From positions 1 to 64,000 of the forward strand of contig CAJXOG010000004.1 in NCBI GenBank assembly GCA_913057775.1: a stretch of 64,000 nt of DNA, given 5' to 3'. Position numbers and translations under genes: made by a program. Under the pieces are notes generated by a model that did not search any database, was not told the origin of the DNA, and worked only from the letters and a program-made list of their open reading frames with translations. This DNA comes from an uncultured Fodinibius sp. Its GTDB lineage: Bacteria; Bacteroidota; Rhodothermia; Balneolales; Balneolaceae. Below, piece by piece: positions 10,301 through 18,752 of this stretch; position 1 is the first letter of the stretch; each line of letters begins with the position of its first letter.

Positions 10301-11058
10301 GTAGTTATCAGGCGGCAGCCGATATAAAATCATTGCAGGGTTATTGGATTCAGGCAAATCAGGCTGGTGAAATCGAGATTGCTCCCGAAAGCTCATCCGG
10401 AAAAAGTGAGCTTGCCTCAGCATCGGGTCAATTTGGCACTATAACATTCAGTATTGGAAATGCTAAGCAGCAGTTTTACGTATCAGAACAACCGTTGAGC
10501 AAAGCAGAGCGAGAACAGTTTATGATGCCACCGGTGGCTCCCGAGGCGGTTCTTGATGTGCGAAGTGCTGAAGGATTACGCCTGGCAGAGGGAAGTGAAA
10601 CAGAGTTGCAATTTACGGCAAACAGCTATCCGGTTACGGTTTCGGGAGCTTCATCCAATAGGGATAATTATTTTGTAAAAGGAATTACCGGCAGGGATAC
10701 GGTTTATTATGAAGTAAAGGGTGATGCTCAAACGCAGATTCAACATCCCCATGAAAAGATGATTATGACAAAAGCATCAGCCGGTATGCAGATAACAGAA
10801 CACAACCTGTTGCCGAACTATCCCAATCCATTTAATCCTGAAACACAAATTCGGTACCAGGTAGCTTCACAAGCGCAGGTTACCATTGAGGTTTATGATG
10901 TGTTGGGCAGAAAGGTGCGTACGTTGGTTGACGAACCCCAGGTGGGCGGTTCGTATACGGTTAGTTTTGACGGCAGTAACCTATCCAGCGGGATGTATTT
11001 TATTCATTTGAAGGCCGGGCAAACTGTTAAATTGCAGAAGATGACACTAATAAAATAG
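7387..11058 (+). CDS. Type IX-secreted beta-propeller (BNR/VPS10-like) protein
   Basis: About 1,220 residues. The start is taken as ATG 7387; TTG 7381 and ATG 7390 are alternatives. A basic start and hydrophobic helix (LLTVVLLGAGIWYFGF) form the signal peptide or anchor. The N-terminal 750 residues contain BNR/sialidase-type propeller blades with S-T-D-x-G-x-S/T-W signatures (KSTDGGSTWQL, KSTDNGETWSRL, KSSDGGSSFNL, RSTDDGNSWTDV, HSADGGENWTAI). After a beta-rich middle, the last 80 residues are a type IX sorting domain (NYPNPFNPETQIRY, VYDVLGRKVRTL, SGMYFIHLKAG), which routes proteins across the outer membrane and is usually cleaved off. The function is extracellular, perhaps glycan binding or hydrolysis; no catalytic residues can be assigned. 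Confidence 0.85.
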   Translation: MMRRVRKFYGAVAGLLTVVLLGAGIWYFGFLGQDTSKIATENTTLDPVEKKKARTDYFFNLLRDPATNSIPPNIRSRELNHAKQLPGRNGGLLRKSGTAQQVGDITWHMAGPNDLGGRTRALAFDQDNPNIILAGGVSGGMWKSTDGGSTWQLKTDPNQNMSVTSVAQDPTSPDTWYYATGEFRGNTASDRGGTASYFGTGIYKSTDNGETWSRLAATEDTDTGWNSQFDFISRVFVNPTNGNVYFAANGFGVFKSSDGGSSFNLVLGSSGGYRYVDIIVNKNGDLLAALSENSAGGTQSEDPGIYRSTDDGNSWTDVTPADFPSTHDRTNLAFAPSAPDTAYSYTYEGTGSGSDENISFFMLDFANDDSEDRSANLPDFGDPVGFINTQFNYNMVLAVKPDDPDFVLLGATNLFRSLDGFATTPTGGYDNSDTNQKQDFWIGGYDPVNNVSQYPNQHPDQHVLVFHPNDPNTLWSGHDGGLSKTTNVTASPVGWEDTDKGYVTGQFYTVAISSEADDDRIMGGTQDNGTPFYRYSNNNQQTTEQIDVSSGDGSYAFWGTDYAYVSSQNGSVLRLGIESDGGISSAFDGSTQTSWSSVYPSDAQNQLFIHPYAIDPNDDTIIYYPGGTEMWRNTEIDQISDGNNGGTTTGWESFQGTSSTGYTISTLEVTSLNPSDRLYYGASSSSGIPEIYKLDNASSSDTPTDITISEASSGAYLHDIAVNPYDGDELIAVMSNYGIVGLYHSADGGENWTAIEGNLEGDAQNPGPSIRNAEILPTEEGSLYLVGTSTGVYSTMLLDAENTNWVRESDDGSVGSIGYSVAEYIMARPSDGTIAVGTHGRGIFVGRADVGNVAPDLLPMVEETLNINNSWQLVGSPMASDSDVEPGTNLQLFEFSGTYKSAANITSHNGYWAKSRSGSEIAYNGRADTSATIALEAGWNIVGGVADTVGVSAVNDPNGILSTSDIYEFVDGSYQAAADIKSLQGYWIQANQAGEIEIAPESSSGKSELASASGQFGTITFSIGNAKQQFYVSEQPLSKAEREQFMMPPVAPEAVLDVRSAEGLRLAEGSETELQFTANSYPVTVSGASSNRDNYFVKGITGRDTVYYEVKGDAQTQIQHPHEKMIMTKASAGMQITEHNLLPNYPNPFNPETQIRYQVASQAQVTIEVYDVLGRKVRTLVDEPQVGGSYTVSFDGSNLSSGMYFIHLKAGQTVKLQKMTLIK

Positions 11059-11232
11059 ATTTTTAGCCGTTTAGGTACTTTATTGAGAGATCTGGAACTA
11101 TTAATCGTAAATATGATAAAACTACTTCTGTCCCACGTAATTATGTAGTAACTTAATTTGCATAACTTTTGTTACACCCTTACCCTATAAAAAATATTTA
11201 AAACAAAATTCCATATTTAAGAGGAGATTATT

Positions 11233-11808
11233 ATGAAATTTTCTAAAAGCATTTTAGCAATAGTTGTACTTACCCTAACGCTGGGAATTATGCCTCAGAT
11301 GAGCATAGCCCAAACCAGTATCGGGGCTTCTTATGAAATTAGAAATGAGGAACCGCAAAATGGTTTTGGCCTTCGATTAGAGCGCGAAATTCTTCAAAAA
11401 CTTCCTATAGTAAACCTTTCTCTAAGAGGTCACTTCAGTTATTTTAATGAAGATATTTCATATGAGAACAGAACATATTCTACTGATATAACCAATTATG
11501 ACTATGGCTTAGCGGCTGTTGGTGGGGTTTCCCTCGGTTTATTAAGTCCATATGTTGGGGTGGGGTTAGGAGCTTCCACGCTTGATGTAAATCGGGACAA
11601 CCTTCCATCAGGATCCCCACTGGATGGAGAAAGTGATGATAGTGCTATTTACTGGAACGGTTTTGTGGGAGCAGAGGTGAGTCCAATACCGATGCTTAAA
11701 CCATTTGTAGAATATCGTTTTGAGGATATCTCTAATTACAGTGATGAACTTTCTGATATTCAAAATAGTACCGGCCGACTTATTTTCGGGGTTTCACTGT
11801 CATTCTAA
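11233..11808 (+). CDS. Outer-membrane beta-barrel protein
   Basis: 191 residues with a clear Sec signal peptide (cleavage about after residue 26, ...MSIAQ) and a good Shine-Dalgarno (AAGAGGAG). The mature part is a run of amphipathic strands (SIGASYEIRNE, LSLRGHFSYF, LSPYVGVGLGAS, MLKPFVEYRFED) ending in aromatic LIFGVSLSF, the terminal phenylalanine typical of proteins folded by BamA. It resembles OmpA/OmpX-like small barrels of about eight strands. The specific function cannot be told. A strong terminator follows, so the gene is probably monocistronic. Confidence 0.8.
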   Translation: MKFSKSILAIVVLTLTLGIMPQMSIAQTSIGASYEIRNEEPQNGFGLRLEREILQKLPIVNLSLRGHFSYFNEDISYENRTYSTDITNYDYGLAAVGGVSLGLLSPYVGVGLGASTLDVNRDNLPSGSPLDGESDDSAIYWNGFVGAEVSPIPMLKPFVEYRFEDISNYSDELSDIQNSTGRLIFGVSLSF

Positions 11809-11825
11809 AAATATACATTAATACA

Positions 11826-11858
11826 AAAAGCGGACGTTATTAAGGCGTCCGCTTTTTT
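11826..11858 (+). terminator. Intrinsic terminator after the barrel gene
   Basis: Stem AAAAGCGGACG / CGTCCGCTTTT with a nine-base loop and a T6 tract, beginning about 17 bases after the stop codon. Confidence 0.9.
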
Positions 11859-11976
11859 ATTTTAATTTATTTTAGTGATTGCTAAATAAGTGTACAGTCC
11901 CTTTTTTGAATGTAAAGGTCGTTGGTATTGTTCTTACTATCAATGAAAGCGCTTAATACTTTTTCATCTAACCTAT

Positions 11977-14226
11977 ATGGCAGATACAAAAACGACATAT
12001 GATATTGATCTGAACAGCTACGTTCTGGATCCGCCTCAGCAAGAGGATCTTGATGAGCTGTTAAGGGTATGCCGTGAAAACTTGGAAGAGGTTGACGAGA
12101 ACCTTGTTTCACGGGCATTTAAGCTCTGCTATGTGTCTCATGAGGGTATCGAGCGTGCCTCTGGTGAGCCCTACTACTATCATCCGGTGGCGGTAGCTAA
12201 AATTGTAGCATCAGAAATTAATATTGATGACGTTTCAGTCGTTGCCTCGCTGCTGCATGACACGGTCGAAGATACTGAAGTTACGCTCGATGACATCAAA
12301 GAAAAATTTGGCGATACGGTTTCGCATCTTATTGACGGCGTGACGAAGATTTCGGGTGTGTTTAAGAGCCGCAACACCAAGCAGGCCGAAACATTTATGA
12401 AAATGCTTCTGTCGATGGCAGAAGATATCCGCGTGGTGTTGATTAAGTTCGCCGATCGGCTGCACAATATGCGCACCATCCAGCATCTGCCGCGCGAAAA
12501 GCAGATGCAAAAGGCGACAGAGACCATGGAGCTGTATGCTCCGCTAGCCCATCGGTTTGGACTTTTCAACATCAAAAGTGAGTTCGAAGATCTCTGTTTT
12601 AAAGTAATCGATCCCAATTCCTATAAATTTATTGCTCGTAAGCTACGGGAAAAGAAAGAAGCACGGGAAGCATTTATCGAGGAGTTTATGGAGCCTATCG
12701 ATGAGGAATTGGATGACCAAGGCTTTACGTTTGAGATGAAGGGGCGACCCAAGCATATTTATTCGATCTTTCGGAAGATGCAGCGCCAACAAAAGCCCTT
12801 CGAGGAGATTTACGATCTTTTTGCTATTCGCATTATCCTCGAAGACCCCCACACCAAAGAAGATTGCTGGCGCGTGTATTCTATTATTACCGATTGGTAT
12901 ACGCCTATACCCAAGCGTTTTCGCGATTTTATTTCAGTACCTAAAGCCAATGGCTATCAATCACTGCATACGACGGTAATCACAAAAAAGGGACGCAAGG
13001 TGGAGGTGCAGATTCGCACCCGTCACATGGATGATATTGCTGAAAAAGGGGTGGCTGCACACTGGAAATATAAAGAAGGAAAAGAAGGCGGTTCTGAAAC
13101 GCTGGAAAAATTTGTTCACTGGGTCCGTGATGTATTGGATAATCCTCGTCCCGACGCGGCCACCGAATTTGTTAAAGATTTTCAGCTGAATTTATATCAG
13201 GATGAAATTTACGTATTTACGCCCGATGGTGAGTTGCGAACCTTACCACAGGGGGCTACGCCTATTGATTTTGCTTTTGATATCCACAGCGAGATTGGTG
13301 AGCGGGCTATTGCGGCAAAGGTGAATGGTAAAATGGCTCCGCTTCGCCAGAAATTGGATATCGGTGATCAAGTAGAGATTATTACAGGAAATAAGATCAA
13401 TCTAAATCCTGATTGGATTGATGACGTTGTTACCCACAAGGCTAAATCGCGTATTCGGCAATACATCAAACAGAAAGAACGCCAGAAAGCCGATGAGGGG
13501 CGAGAGATTTGGGAGAAGAAAGCCAAGCGCGCTAGTATTGAAATATCGGAACAGGATCTTACGCGCATTGCCCAAAAACTGAAATTTGATTCCACCCAGG
13601 ATCTGTTTTACGATATTGGTAAGGGTAGTTTTGATGTTAATGAGCTCTACAATGTTGTTAAGCAGTTTACCAGTAAGGGACGTATTGAGGAGAAGGAGGA
13701 TGAAGATAAACCTGCTCCCGTAACGGAAGAGGAAATTCAGGAAACGTATATCAATGCAGCGCGGTCGATAAGTGATGACAAAGCACTGGTAATAAATGGT
13801 GAGCTTACTAACGTAAAATACAGTTATGCCAATTGCTGTAATCCCATTCCGGGTGATGATGTGATGGGGTTCATCAGTCGAACCGGTGATGTAAAGGTGC
13901 ATCGATCAAATTGCAAGAACATCCATCACCTGATACAAACCGACGGCGAACGTATTGTGGATGTCTCTTGGGCGAAAAATATTGATTCCAAATTCCTAGG
14001 TGCTGTTAAGGTCATCGGTGAAGATCGCGTAGGTATGATCAACGATATTACGGATGTGCTTTCGAAGTCGCTGGAGACCAATATGAAGAGTATCAACGTA
14101 AATAGCGACAGTGGGATGTTTGAAGGTATTCTGACGGTCTATGTTGATGACATTGACCACCTTGGACGTATTGTTAATAAGTTGCAGAAAGTGGGAGGTG
14201 TAAAAAGCGTATTCAGGTACGAATAA
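11977..14226 (+). CDS. rel: Bifunctional (p)ppGpp synthetase/hydrolase (Rel/SpoT)
   Basis: 749 residues, full family length. Order of domains: HD hydrolase with YYYHPVAVA and the LLHDTVED metal motif near residue 94 and RLHNMRT near 165; synthetase with GRPKHIYSIFRKM and IYDLFAIRII near 250-290, then FISVPKANGYQSLHT; TGS domain from about residue 409 (EIYVFTPDGEL); a cysteine-containing zinc-finger-like segment (YANCCNPIPGDD ... HRSNCKNI) near 615-645; and a C-terminal ACT domain. Intact metal-binding residues in the HD part and an RFRD loop in the synthetase argue that both activities are kept. It makes and degrades the stringent alarmone. Monocistronic by spacing. Confidence 0.96.
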   Translation: MADTKTTYDIDLNSYVLDPPQQEDLDELLRVCRENLEEVDENLVSRAFKLCYVSHEGIERASGEPYYYHPVAVAKIVASEINIDDVSVVASLLHDTVEDTEVTLDDIKEKFGDTVSHLIDGVTKISGVFKSRNTKQAETFMKMLLSMAEDIRVVLIKFADRLHNMRTIQHLPREKQMQKATETMELYAPLAHRFGLFNIKSEFEDLCFKVIDPNSYKFIARKLREKKEAREAFIEEFMEPIDEELDDQGFTFEMKGRPKHIYSIFRKMQRQQKPFEEIYDLFAIRIILEDPHTKEDCWRVYSIITDWYTPIPKRFRDFISVPKANGYQSLHTTVITKKGRKVEVQIRTRHMDDIAEKGVAAHWKYKEGKEGGSETLEKFVHWVRDVLDNPRPDAATEFVKDFQLNLYQDEIYVFTPDGELRTLPQGATPIDFAFDIHSEIGERAIAAKVNGKMAPLRQKLDIGDQVEIITGNKINLNPDWIDDVVTHKAKSRIRQYIKQKERQKADEGREIWEKKAKRASIEISEQDLTRIAQKLKFDSTQDLFYDIGKGSFDVNELYNVVKQFTSKGRIEEKEDEDKPAPVTEEEIQETYINAARSISDDKALVINGELTNVKYSYANCCNPIPGDDVMGFISRTGDVKVHRSNCKNIHHLIQTDGERIVDVSWAKNIDSKFLGAVKVIGEDRVGMINDITDVLSKSLETNMKSINVNSDSGMFEGILTVYVDDIDHLGRIVNKLQKVGGVKSVFRYE

Positions 14227-14391
14227 GTTATTGTTTTCGTTACTACTTATCGAAGAGGATCATTTTTATCTCTGAGATAAAAGTAATATCATCAACCAGA
14301 TAAAAAAGTTAGTGCTTTTCCACTATTATAAACCAGGGACATTACAAGAAAATAGTGGTGCATTATAGAGTTAAAAGATTATTTACAGACT

Positions 14392-14724
14392 ATGATAACC
14401 TATACAAAAAGAGATATTGTAAGACGCGTAGCTGAAGAGATGGACGAACCAATGGTTCAATCTGATCCATGGGTAAATGCAGTGTTGGACGCTCTGCGTG
14501 AAACTATGATGGACGCAGATCCTACCTGTCGGATTGAATTACGCGATTTTGGTGTTTTTGAAGTGAAAAAGACGAAAGCGAAGCCGAAAGCCCGAAATCC
14601 GCGCACAAACGAAGAAATTTATGTGCCGCCTCATCGCAAAACACATTTTAAACCCAGTAAACTTTTAAAAGAATTTTTAAAGCAACCTCTTGATGAAGAG
14701 GAAGTAGAAGAAATGGAAGATTAG
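14392..14724 (+). CDS. HU/IHF-family DNA-binding protein
   Basis: 110 residues. The first 90 are a bacterial DNA-bending fold: TKRDIVRRVAEEM at the N-terminal helices, RIELRDFGVFEVKK, then the arm region with KARNPRTNEEIYVPPH and KPSKLLKEFL. Such dimers bend DNA and compact the nucleoid. The tail is acidic (EEEVEEMED), unusual but seen in some family members. The stop is followed after two bases by the GTG start of ruvX, so translation of the two is probably coupled. Confidence 0.9.
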   Translation: MITYTKRDIVRRVAEEMDEPMVQSDPWVNAVLDALRETMMDADPTCRIELRDFGVFEVKKTKAKPKARNPRTNEEIYVPPHRKTHFKPSKLLKEFLKQPLDEEEVEEMED

Positions 14725-14726
14725 CC

Positions 14727-15182
14727 GTGGCAGAATATGGAAGAATAGTCGGTATCGATGTAGGAACAAAATGGATTGGATTAGCACGTACCGACTTATT
14801 AAAAACAGTAGCCAATCCGATAGGAACCTATCATGTTGATGACGTTTTTGAAGCACTTGAAGAACAGGTTGAAAATGAAAACGTAGAGAAAATCGTGGTA
14901 GGTTGGCCTCTTACTCCCGAAGGGGGTGAAGGGAGGGCCATCAAGATGGTTGAGGAATTTCTGACAAAGCTTGAGGCACAGTTCCCAGATATCGAAATAG
15001 CTAAAATTGATGAGCGTTATACTACAAAAGAGGCCGTTCGAGCAATGGTCGAGGCGGGTGTTCCCAAAATGAAACGGCGTGAATCAGACCGCGTAAATCA
15101 GGCCGCTGCCGCGATTATTCTTCAGAAATATATTGAACTTGTAAAAGCAGATAATGTCCGTATTACCGATCGTTACGTATGA
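14727..15182 (+). CDS. ruvX: Putative Holliday junction resolvase RuvX/YqgF
   Basis: 151 residues from a GTG start. RNase H-like fold: GIDVGTKWIGLARTD (first catalytic Asp near residue 10), VVGWPLTPEGG in the middle, then DERYTTKEA and a C-terminal helix with SDRVNQAAAAIILQKYI. The family is linked to 16S rRNA 5'-end maturation and possibly junction resolution. Its last 29 bases overlap the start of def, making an HU-like - ruvX - def - fmt operon. Confidence 0.92.
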   Translation: MAEYGRIVGIDVGTKWIGLARTDLLKTVANPIGTYHVDDVFEALEEQVENENVEKIVVGWPLTPEGGEGRAIKMVEEFLTKLEAQFPDIEIAKIDERYTTKEAVRAMVEAGVPKMKRRESDRVNQAAAAIILQKYIELVKADNVRITDRYV

Positions 15183-15723
15183 TGATGAGGTGCTTCGAAA
15201 AGAAGCAAAACCCGTCGAAGAAAACACTCCTGAAATTCAGCAACTTATCGATAATATGTTCGACACCATGTATAATTCTGATGGCGTCGGACTTGCTGCG
15301 CCCCAAATAGGCGAACTGCATCGAATTTTTGTAGCTGATGCCGGTCCCTTGACAGAAGAAGAGGGAGGAAGAAAATATGGTCCTTTGGCACTTATCAATC
15401 CCAAAATTACTTTCGAAAGTGAGGAGAAAGTTGATATGGAGGAAGGGTGCCTGAGCATACCGGGTGTTAACGCATCCGTGACCCGTCCAGAAAAAATTGT
15501 GGTAAACTATCTGGATCGTGACTTTAATAAGCAGGAGTTGGAAGTCGACGGCTGGCTGGCAAGAGTGATACAGCACGAAGCCGATCACCTCGACGGTATT
15601 TTGTTTTTGGATCATCTCTCCATGTTTAAGCGAAAATTGTTGAGCTCCAAGCTTAAGAAAATTGACGAGGGAAGTGTTGAGATAGATTATCCTATCGTTC
15701 CTAAAAAGCAGAAAGCCAAATAG
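15154..15723 (+). CDS. def: Peptide deformylase
   Basis: 189 residues. All three deformylase motifs are present: GVGLAAPQIG (about 45-54), EGCLSIPG with the metal-binding Cys (about 99-106) and QHEADHLDG with the two metal-binding His. It removes the formyl group from nascent N-terminal methionine. It overlaps ruvX by 29 bases and is followed after seven bases by fmt, the enzyme that adds the same formyl group, a classic pairing. A long open frame on the opposite strand here is a shadow. Confidence 0.96.
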   Translation: MSVLPIVTYDDEVLRKEAKPVEENTPEIQQLIDNMFDTMYNSDGVGLAAPQIGELHRIFVADAGPLTEEEGGRKYGPLALINPKITFESEEKVDMEEGCLSIPGVNASVTRPEKIVVNYLDRDFNKQELEVDGWLARVIQHEADHLDGILFLDHLSMFKRKLLSSKLKKIDEGSVEIDYPIVPKKQKAK

Positions 15724-15730
15724 AGGTTTT

Positions 15731-16645
15731 ATGCGTATTGTATTTATGGGCTCTCCGGATTTTGCGATTCCCAGCCTGGAGAAATTGCACCAATCAGACC
15801 ACGAACTTGTATCGGTAGTTAGCAATGTAGATAAGCGGCGCGGCCGACGTGCAAAACCATCCCCAACGGCAGTTAAAAGAAGGGCACTTGAATTGGACTT
15901 GCCGGTCATTGAGGTGGAAGAACTTGATGATTCTGGCTTTTATGACGAGCTCAAGGTATTAAACGCTGACCTCTTTGTGGTTGTCGCATTTCGGATTTTG
16001 CCACCAAAAGTATTGGATTTGCCTAAGAATGGATCCATTAATCTCCATGCTTCATTACTTCCCAAATATCGAGGGGCGGCCCCGATTCACTGGGCTATTA
16101 TAAATGGAGAAGAGAAGACAGGTTGTACGGTGTTCTTTCTGGATGAAAAGGTTGATACCGGGAATATCATTATGCAGCAGGAAACTGATATTGGTGCCAA
16201 TGAGACGACGGGCGATGTATACAAACGCCTGAAAAATATGGGCAGTAAATTACTAATTGATGCTGTTGATCAAATAGATCAGGATTCGTATCAGCTTCAG
16301 GAACAGGATCACGATAAAGCAACCCCGGCTCCCAAATTATTTACAGAGGATTGTAAGATCGATTTCAGTAAAACAGCAAAACAGGTTCACAATAAAATCC
16401 GTGGACTTAGTCCATTTCCTACGGCTTGGGCTATGCTGGATGATCTAAAGTTTAACATGTACCGCTCAGAAGTAGGCCCTTCCATAGATTTAGCTCCGGG
16501 ACGCTTGCAGATGCATAACGATGATCTAATTGTGGGATGTAAGGATGGAAGCGTAGTCTTAAAAAAAGTACAACTGGAAGGAAAAAAGCGAATGAGTGGG
16601 AAGGATTTTATGAATGGTTATAACGGCCATGGAATGCTTCATTAA
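15731..16645 (+). CDS. fmt: Methionyl-tRNA formyltransferase
   Basis: 304 residues, usual length. The N-terminal formyl-transferase domain starts with RIVFMGSPDFAIPSLEKL and carries the catalytic signature INLHASLLPKYRGAAPIHW (Asn, His about residues 105-107) and the VDTGNII segment with its Asp. The C-terminal OB-fold domain begins near residue 205 (DFSKTAKQVHNKIRGLSPFP). It transfers formyl from 10-formyl-THF to initiator Met-tRNA. Last gene of the ruvX-def-fmt run. Confidence 0.96.
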   Translation: MRIVFMGSPDFAIPSLEKLHQSDHELVSVVSNVDKRRGRRAKPSPTAVKRRALELDLPVIEVEELDDSGFYDELKVLNADLFVVVAFRILPPKVLDLPKNGSINLHASLLPKYRGAAPIHWAIINGEEKTGCTVFFLDEKVDTGNIIMQQETDIGANETTGDVYKRLKNMGSKLLIDAVDQIDQDSYQLQEQDHDKATPAPKLFTEDCKIDFSKTAKQVHNKIRGLSPFPTAWAMLDDLKFNMYRSEVGPSIDLAPGRLQMHNDDLIVGCKDGSVVLKKVQLEGKKRMSGKDFMNGYNGHGMLH

Positions 16646-16669
16646 AATATCCTAAAAAGGGAATTTATT

Positions 16670-16700
16670 TTGACAAATAATCAGATAATTGTCATATAAT
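16670..16700 (+). promoter_or_regulatory. Possible promoter with inverted repeat upstream of the ankyrin gene
   Basis: TTGACA at 16670-16675 and TATAAT at 16695-16700, separated by 19 bases, match the general bacterial hexamers. The spacer ends in TTGTCA, an inverted copy of TGACAA, so a regulator could bind across the spacer. The spacing is longer than ideal and the host probably uses a different consensus, so confidence is modest. Confidence 0.35.
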
Positions 16701-16737
16701 CACTTTCAATTATATCCTACAATAAACAACTATTGAT

Positions 16738-17433
16738 ATGGATTTATCACCATTGCTGGATGCCGCTAAAAAGGGAGACTTGTCTCAATTAAAGAAGCTC
16801 AGTGAAGATGAGTATGATGTAAATGAGACTGCTAAAAGTGGTGTCACTGCCCTTATTCTGGCAGCCGAAAATAACCAGGCAGAGGTTGTCGAATTTTTAC
16901 TAAGTGAAGGGGCTGATGTTAATGCCTCAACAACCATGGGAGGCACAGCTGTTAGCCGGGCAGCCGAAAATGGACATGTTGATATCATGCAGAAGCTGCT
17001 TGACCGCGGAGCGAAACCCGGTAATTTATCTCTTATTGCCGCTGCCCGTGAAGGAAAGTTAGAAGCAGTTAAGCTACTGATTGAAAATGGTGCCGATGTC
17101 AATGCTGAGCAGAGATGGGGACAGACTCCTTTAATGCTTGCTGCCCGGGAAGGGCATTCCGATATTGTTAGTTACTTGCTGGCGAACAAGGCAAAGATAA
17201 GAGTGAAGGATAAAGATGGTCATTCAGCCTTGTCACTGGCTTTGGATAATGATCATGTTGAGATCGCAAGCAAATTACGGCGGGCGGGTGCAAAGGGAGA
17301 TGCTGCCCGGGAAACGGATGCTGTAATGGATGAGGAAGATGGTGATAATGAGCTGGATACAGATGAGTTCGATGACCTCATTGATGAAGAAGAAATCCCC
17401 GAGGATATTGATCTGGAAGAAGATGAAGATTAG
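16738..17433 (+). CDS. Ankyrin-repeat protein with acidic tail
   Basis: 231 residues. Five or six ankyrin repeats of 33 residues run from about residue 4 to 188 (GVTALILAAENNQAEVVEFL, GGTAVSRAAENGHVDIMQKL, GQTPLMLAAREGHSDIVSYL, GHSALSLALDNDHVEIASKL). The last 40 residues are almost wholly Asp/Glu (DEEDGDNELDTDEFDD...). There is no signal peptide, so it is cytoplasmic. It probably mediates protein-protein contact; the partner is unknown. Monocistronic between fmt and gap. Confidence 0.85.
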   Translation: MDLSPLLDAAKKGDLSQLKKLSEDEYDVNETAKSGVTALILAAENNQAEVVEFLLSEGADVNASTTMGGTAVSRAAENGHVDIMQKLLDRGAKPGNLSLIAAAREGKLEAVKLLIENGADVNAEQRWGQTPLMLAAREGHSDIVSYLLANKAKIRVKDKDGHSALSLALDNDHVEIASKLRRAGAKGDAARETDAVMDEEDGDNELDTDEFDDLIDEEEIPEDIDLEEDED

Positions 17434-17558
17434 CAACAAATTAATTCAGGAATTGTTTACAAAAGAGCTTTTGAACTCTTATTTTTAGTTGAAAATAAAT
17501 AACACGCGATTTGATATCGTGAGAACTTTAACGAAGTAACTAAAAAAGGTTACAATTT

Positions 17559-18563
17559 ATGGGTAAAATAAATATTGGTATTAATGGTTTCGGGCGCATC
17601 GGAAGATTGGTAACCCGATCTATTATGGCGTATCACAAAGACGACATTAATATTGTTGGCGTTAATGATTTAATGGATGCAGAGACACTTGCCTATCTCT
17701 TTAAACGTGATTCTGTACACGGCACCTATCCGGGTGAGGTAAGCTATACTGATAACAGTATTACGATAGATGGAATGGAAATTGGGATTTCATCAGAAAA
17801 AGATCCTGGAAATTTAAAGTGGGACGAACGCGGTGCTGATATTATTGTTGAATCAACCGGATTATTCCGAACGAAAGAGGACGCTTCCAAACACCTTGAA
17901 GCCGGCGCTGAAAAAGTGGTTATTTCTGCTCCTGCCAAAGGAGATGGTGATGTTAAAACCGTAGTGCTGGGTGTTAATGAGGAGATCATTGATGACAGCG
18001 CAAAGATCTATTCCAACGCAAGTTGTACGACCAACTGTCTGGCACCGATGGTGAAAGTATTGAATGATTCTTTTGGTCTTGAAAAAGGATTTATGACGAC
18101 CACACACGCTTATACGGGCAGTCAAAATATCCTGGACGGGCCACACAAGGATCCTCGTCGCGGACGTACGGCAGCACAAAATCTTGTTCCGACTACCACG
18201 GGAGCTGCACAAGCCGTTGAATTGGTGTTGCCTGAATTGGAAGGAAAACTGGACGGCAGCGCTATTCGCGTTCCGGTACCGGATGGATCATTAACTGATC
18301 TGACTGCTATCCTGAGTAAGGATGTTACGGTTGAACAGGTTGACCAAGCGTTCAAGGATGCTGCCAATGGTGCTATGAAAGGAGTATTGGCCTATACAGA
18401 GGAAGAGTTGGTCTCAACCGATATTTTAGGGGATCCTCATTCTTGCATTTATGACAGCGGCTTTACTAAAGCAAACGGCAATCTTGTAAAAATTCTTGCT
18501 TGGTACGATAACGAAGCAGGATATTCGGCTCGAACCGTCGATCTGATTAAGAAGATAGCATAA
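17559..18563 (+). CDS. gap: Glyceraldehyde-3-phosphate dehydrogenase, type I
   Basis: 334 residues. NAD-binding start INGFGRIGRLVTRS, catalytic Cys in SNASCTTNCLAP (about residue 155), TTHAYTGSQNILDGPHKDPRRGR and the C-terminal WYDNEAGYSARTVDL. It catalyses the phosphorylating oxidation of glyceraldehyde-3-phosphate in glycolysis. An Asp-like residue after the second strand (VGVNDLMDAETLAYL) fits NAD rather than NADP use. It is followed by tRNA-Pro, so a shared transcript is possible. Confidence 0.97.
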   Translation: MGKINIGINGFGRIGRLVTRSIMAYHKDDINIVGVNDLMDAETLAYLFKRDSVHGTYPGEVSYTDNSITIDGMEIGISSEKDPGNLKWDERGADIIVESTGLFRTKEDASKHLEAGAEKVVISAPAKGDGDVKTVVLGVNEEIIDDSAKIYSNASCTTNCLAPMVKVLNDSFGLEKGFMTTTHAYTGSQNILDGPHKDPRRGRTAAQNLVPTTTGAAQAVELVLPELEGKLDGSAIRVPVPDGSLTDLTAILSKDVTVEQVDQAFKDAANGAMKGVLAYTEEELVSTDILGDPHSCIYDSGFTKANGNLVKILAWYDNEAGYSARTVDLIKKIA

Positions 18564-18618
18564 CATTTTTACTGCTGATGGAATCATATCTAATGATTCC
18601 ATCAGTATATTTTTAATT

Positions 18619-18692
<74 letters not shown>

Positions 18693-18697
18693 CAAAC

Positions 18698-18729
18698 AAG
18701 GTCAGATTTAATCTGACCTTTTCCTTTTT
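18698..18729 (+). terminator. Intrinsic terminator after tRNA-Pro
   Basis: Stem AAGGTCAGATT / AATCTGACCTT followed by TTCCTTTTT, six bases after the tRNA; it separates tRNA-Pro from msrB. Confidence 0.85.
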
Positions 18730-18752
18730 AATAGATAGAAGAAAATAACCTC

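Noticed and set aside
15163-15909. 248-codon frame on the minus strand
   Set aside because: It lies antisense to def and fmt, which have full catalytic motifs; its composition is not protein-like.
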